Of a DNA stretch of 6,616 nt, positions 5,741 through 6,616 are shown one piece after another. Location of the stretch: NCBI GenBank assembly GCA_002842255.1, contig PHCM01000085.1, positions 1 through 6,616 on the forward strand, in the 5' to 3' direction. The notes under the pieces were generated by a model. The model worked only from the letters and a program-made list of their open reading frames with translations, ran no database searches and was not told the origin of the DNA. Numbering within the stretch: the first letter of the stretch is position 1; each line of letters starts with the position of its first letter. The position numbers were made by a program, and so were the translations under genes. The DNA is from Betaproteobacteria bacterium HGW-Betaproteobacteria-2. Its GTDB lineage: Bacteria > Pseudomonadota > Gammaproteobacteria > Burkholderiales > Methylophilaceae.

Positions 5741-6088
5741 TCAGGCGTGGTCTGAAATGACCAAACCCTGCAAGCGTGCAAGGTTTCTTGATATTGCCAG
5801 GGCCTCTGTATTCGGCACTTGCCTTAATACTTTCTGGGTTTCGGAATCGAGCACTCTCACGACGATCTTTCCTGATTCCTGATCCATCGTGAAATGAATG
5901 CTCTGATGTGAAGCTGCAATGATGCGATTCAGGCTTTCCACGGCCTGCTGCATCTCTTTTACATCTGGTTGTGGCGTCTCGTTTGCGGGTTTACTAGGCA
6001 CCGCTGGCACATCTGCTACATTGGTTCTTGCACGATAAGAGCCTAGTTCTCTTACTGCGCCTAAACCATTTATAGATGTAATCGACAT
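5741..6088 (-). CDS. flaG: FlaG family protein
   Basis: FlaG proteins are small proteins encoded between flagellin and fliD in many polar-flagellate bacteria; loss of flaG in several species alters filament length, but the molecular role is not settled. The 115-residue product fits the usual 110-140. The first 45 residues are variable and Pro/Ala-rich. The conserved domain starts near 45: VESLNRIIAASHQSIHFTMD at 50-69, GKIVVRVLDSETQKVLRQVP at 73-92, and a final helix EALAISRNLARLQGLVISD at 95-113. The pattern of a strand, VRV.D..T..V.RQ.P, then a helix is diagnostic of the family. An AAGGA ribosome site lies 9 nt before the ATG. No clear promoter is seen in the 84 nt after fliC, so flaG may be reached by read-through from the flagellin gene. 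Confidence 0.93.
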   Translation of the reverse strand: MSITSINGLGAVRELGSYRARTNVADVPAVPSKPANETPQPDVKEMQQAVESLNRIIAASHQSIHFTMDQESGKIVVRVLDSETQKVLRQVPNTEALAISRNLARLQGLVISDHA

Positions 6089-6111
6089 GATCTGGATTCC
6101 TTACGTGCCAA

Positions 6112-6139
6112 CGCAGGGGATTAGCTATGCTCCCCCGCG
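6112..6139 (-). promoter_or_regulatory. Stable RNA hairpin between flagellin gene and flaG
   Basis: The minus-strand transcript can fold CGCGGGGGA (6139-6131) with TCCCCTGCG (6120-6112) into a 9-bp stem with one G.U pair and a 10-nt loop. On the plus strand the same position would be an A.C mismatch, so the structure favours the sense of fliC and flaG. It begins 34 nt after the flagellin stop codon. No U-run follows it, so it is not a standard intrinsic terminator. A 3'-end stabiliser of flagellin mRNA or a partial attenuator is inferred. Confidence 0.5.
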
Positions 6140-6172
6140 CCGGTTGTTTTTAATGATGCTTCCTGTGCTGTC

Positions 6173-6616
6173 TTAGCCTCTCAGCAGAGTCAGTACGTTG
6201 TTTGGCAAGGAGTTCGCTTGCGCCAACATCGCAGTACCTGCTTGCTGGAGAATCTGGCCGCGTGTCAGGTTGGCAGATTCAGCTGCGAAGTCGGCATCCA
6301 TGATGCGTGAACGTGCAGCAGACTGGTTTTCCACAGACACTTGCAAGCTGCTGATAACAGACTCGAAACGGTTTTGTACCGCACCCAGTGTCGCACGGGA
6401 GGTGTTGACGGAATCGAGAGCAGTGTCGATCAGGCCGATGGCAGTTGTCGCGTTTGCATTCGATGTTACGTCACCTGCAATGCTGGCGGCGGCTGTCGAA
6501 GCAACAGCAATCGTGTCGGTTGAATCAGCACCGACCTGGAACGTGTAGCCGGCACCGAAAACAGCTGAACCGTTGAACTTGGTAGCAGTGCCGATACGTG
6601 TGACTTCAGCAACCAG
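6173..6616 (-). CDS. fliC: Flagellin (C-terminal 147 residues, 5' end outside window)
   Basis: Flagellin is the exported subunit of the filament. The visible part starts inside the D1 domain ([16 protein letters not shown] at visible residues 1-16), followed by a short stretch with [14 protein letters not shown] at 25-38. After it come the returning D1 helix, from about 55 through [18 protein letters not shown] at 74-91, and the D0 helix with [20 protein letters not shown] at 96-115, then [20 protein letters not shown] at 117-136 and the end [11 protein letters not shown]. These C-terminal motifs are the flagellin signature. Only about 40 variable residues separate the two D1 halves, so the protein has no room for outer D2/D3 domains; the full length is estimated at about 270-280 residues. 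The stop is TAA at 6175-6173. The C-terminal helices are the binding site of FliS, encoded downstream. A strong sigma-28 promoter would be expected upstream, outside the window. Confidence 0.97.
   Translation of the reverse strand: MVAEVTRIGTATKFNGSAVFGAGYTFQVGADSTDTIAVASTAAASIAGDVTSNANATTAIGLIDTALDSVNTSRATLGAVQNRFESVISSLQVSVENQSAARSRIMDADFAAESANLTRGQILQQAGTAMLAQANSLPNNVLTLLRG

Noticed and set aside
6112..6151. Plus-strand reading of the flagellin-flaG hairpin followed by TTTTT as an intrinsic terminator
   Set aside because: No plus-strand gene precedes it, the stem has an A.C mismatch in that sense, and the T-run is separated by 7 nt.

Overview
The window is a stretch of a bacterial flagellar gene cluster. 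Protein features and gene order (flagellin, flaG, fliD, fliS, fliT, fliK, an flhB-like gene, then fliE divergent from fliF) point to a proteobacterium, most likely a betaproteobacterium of the Nitrosomonadales type (Methylophilaceae, Gallionellales and relatives). The short flagellin and the CACAGAG-type intergenic repeat fit that guess, but the taxon is an inference and not a proof.

Layout from right to left. A run of seven genes is read on the minus strand from 6616 down to 1828: the 3' end of a flagellin gene (fliC), flaG, fliD (filament cap), fliS and fliT (export chaperones), fliK (hook-length control) and a small gene for a free-standing FlhB C-terminal domain (flhX type). Spacing is tight from fliD onward (25, 3 and 15 nt, then a 23-nt overlap), which indicates one operon. 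Flagellin/flaG and flaG/fliD are separated by 84 and 157 nt, each with a hairpin. The flhB-like gene ends facing fliE, which is on the plus strand at 1303-1665. The 162-nt convergent gap holds a long inverted repeat built from a 9-nt iterated unit. fliE in turn is divergent from fliF (minus strand, 1128 to beyond position 1), and their shared 174-nt upstream region holds a GG-N10-GC motif on each strand, the spacing of sigma-54 promoters. The rest of fliF and probably fliG onward lie outside the left edge; the flagellin start lies outside the right edge.

Functionally the genes cover successive stages of flagellum assembly. FliF forms the MS ring and FliE joins it to the rod. FliK, with the FlhB export gate, switches secretion from hook to filament subunits. 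FliS and FliT chaperone flagellin and FliD. FliD caps the growing filament, flagellin forms it, and FlaG probably influences filament length. All nine genes are recognisable families. No defence system, mobile gene, tRNA, rRNA or CRISPR array is visible. The points worth a second look are small: the iterated inverted repeat, the fliK/flhX pair, the odd fliT-fliK junction, the paired sigma-54-like motifs, and the hairpin between flagellin and flaG.
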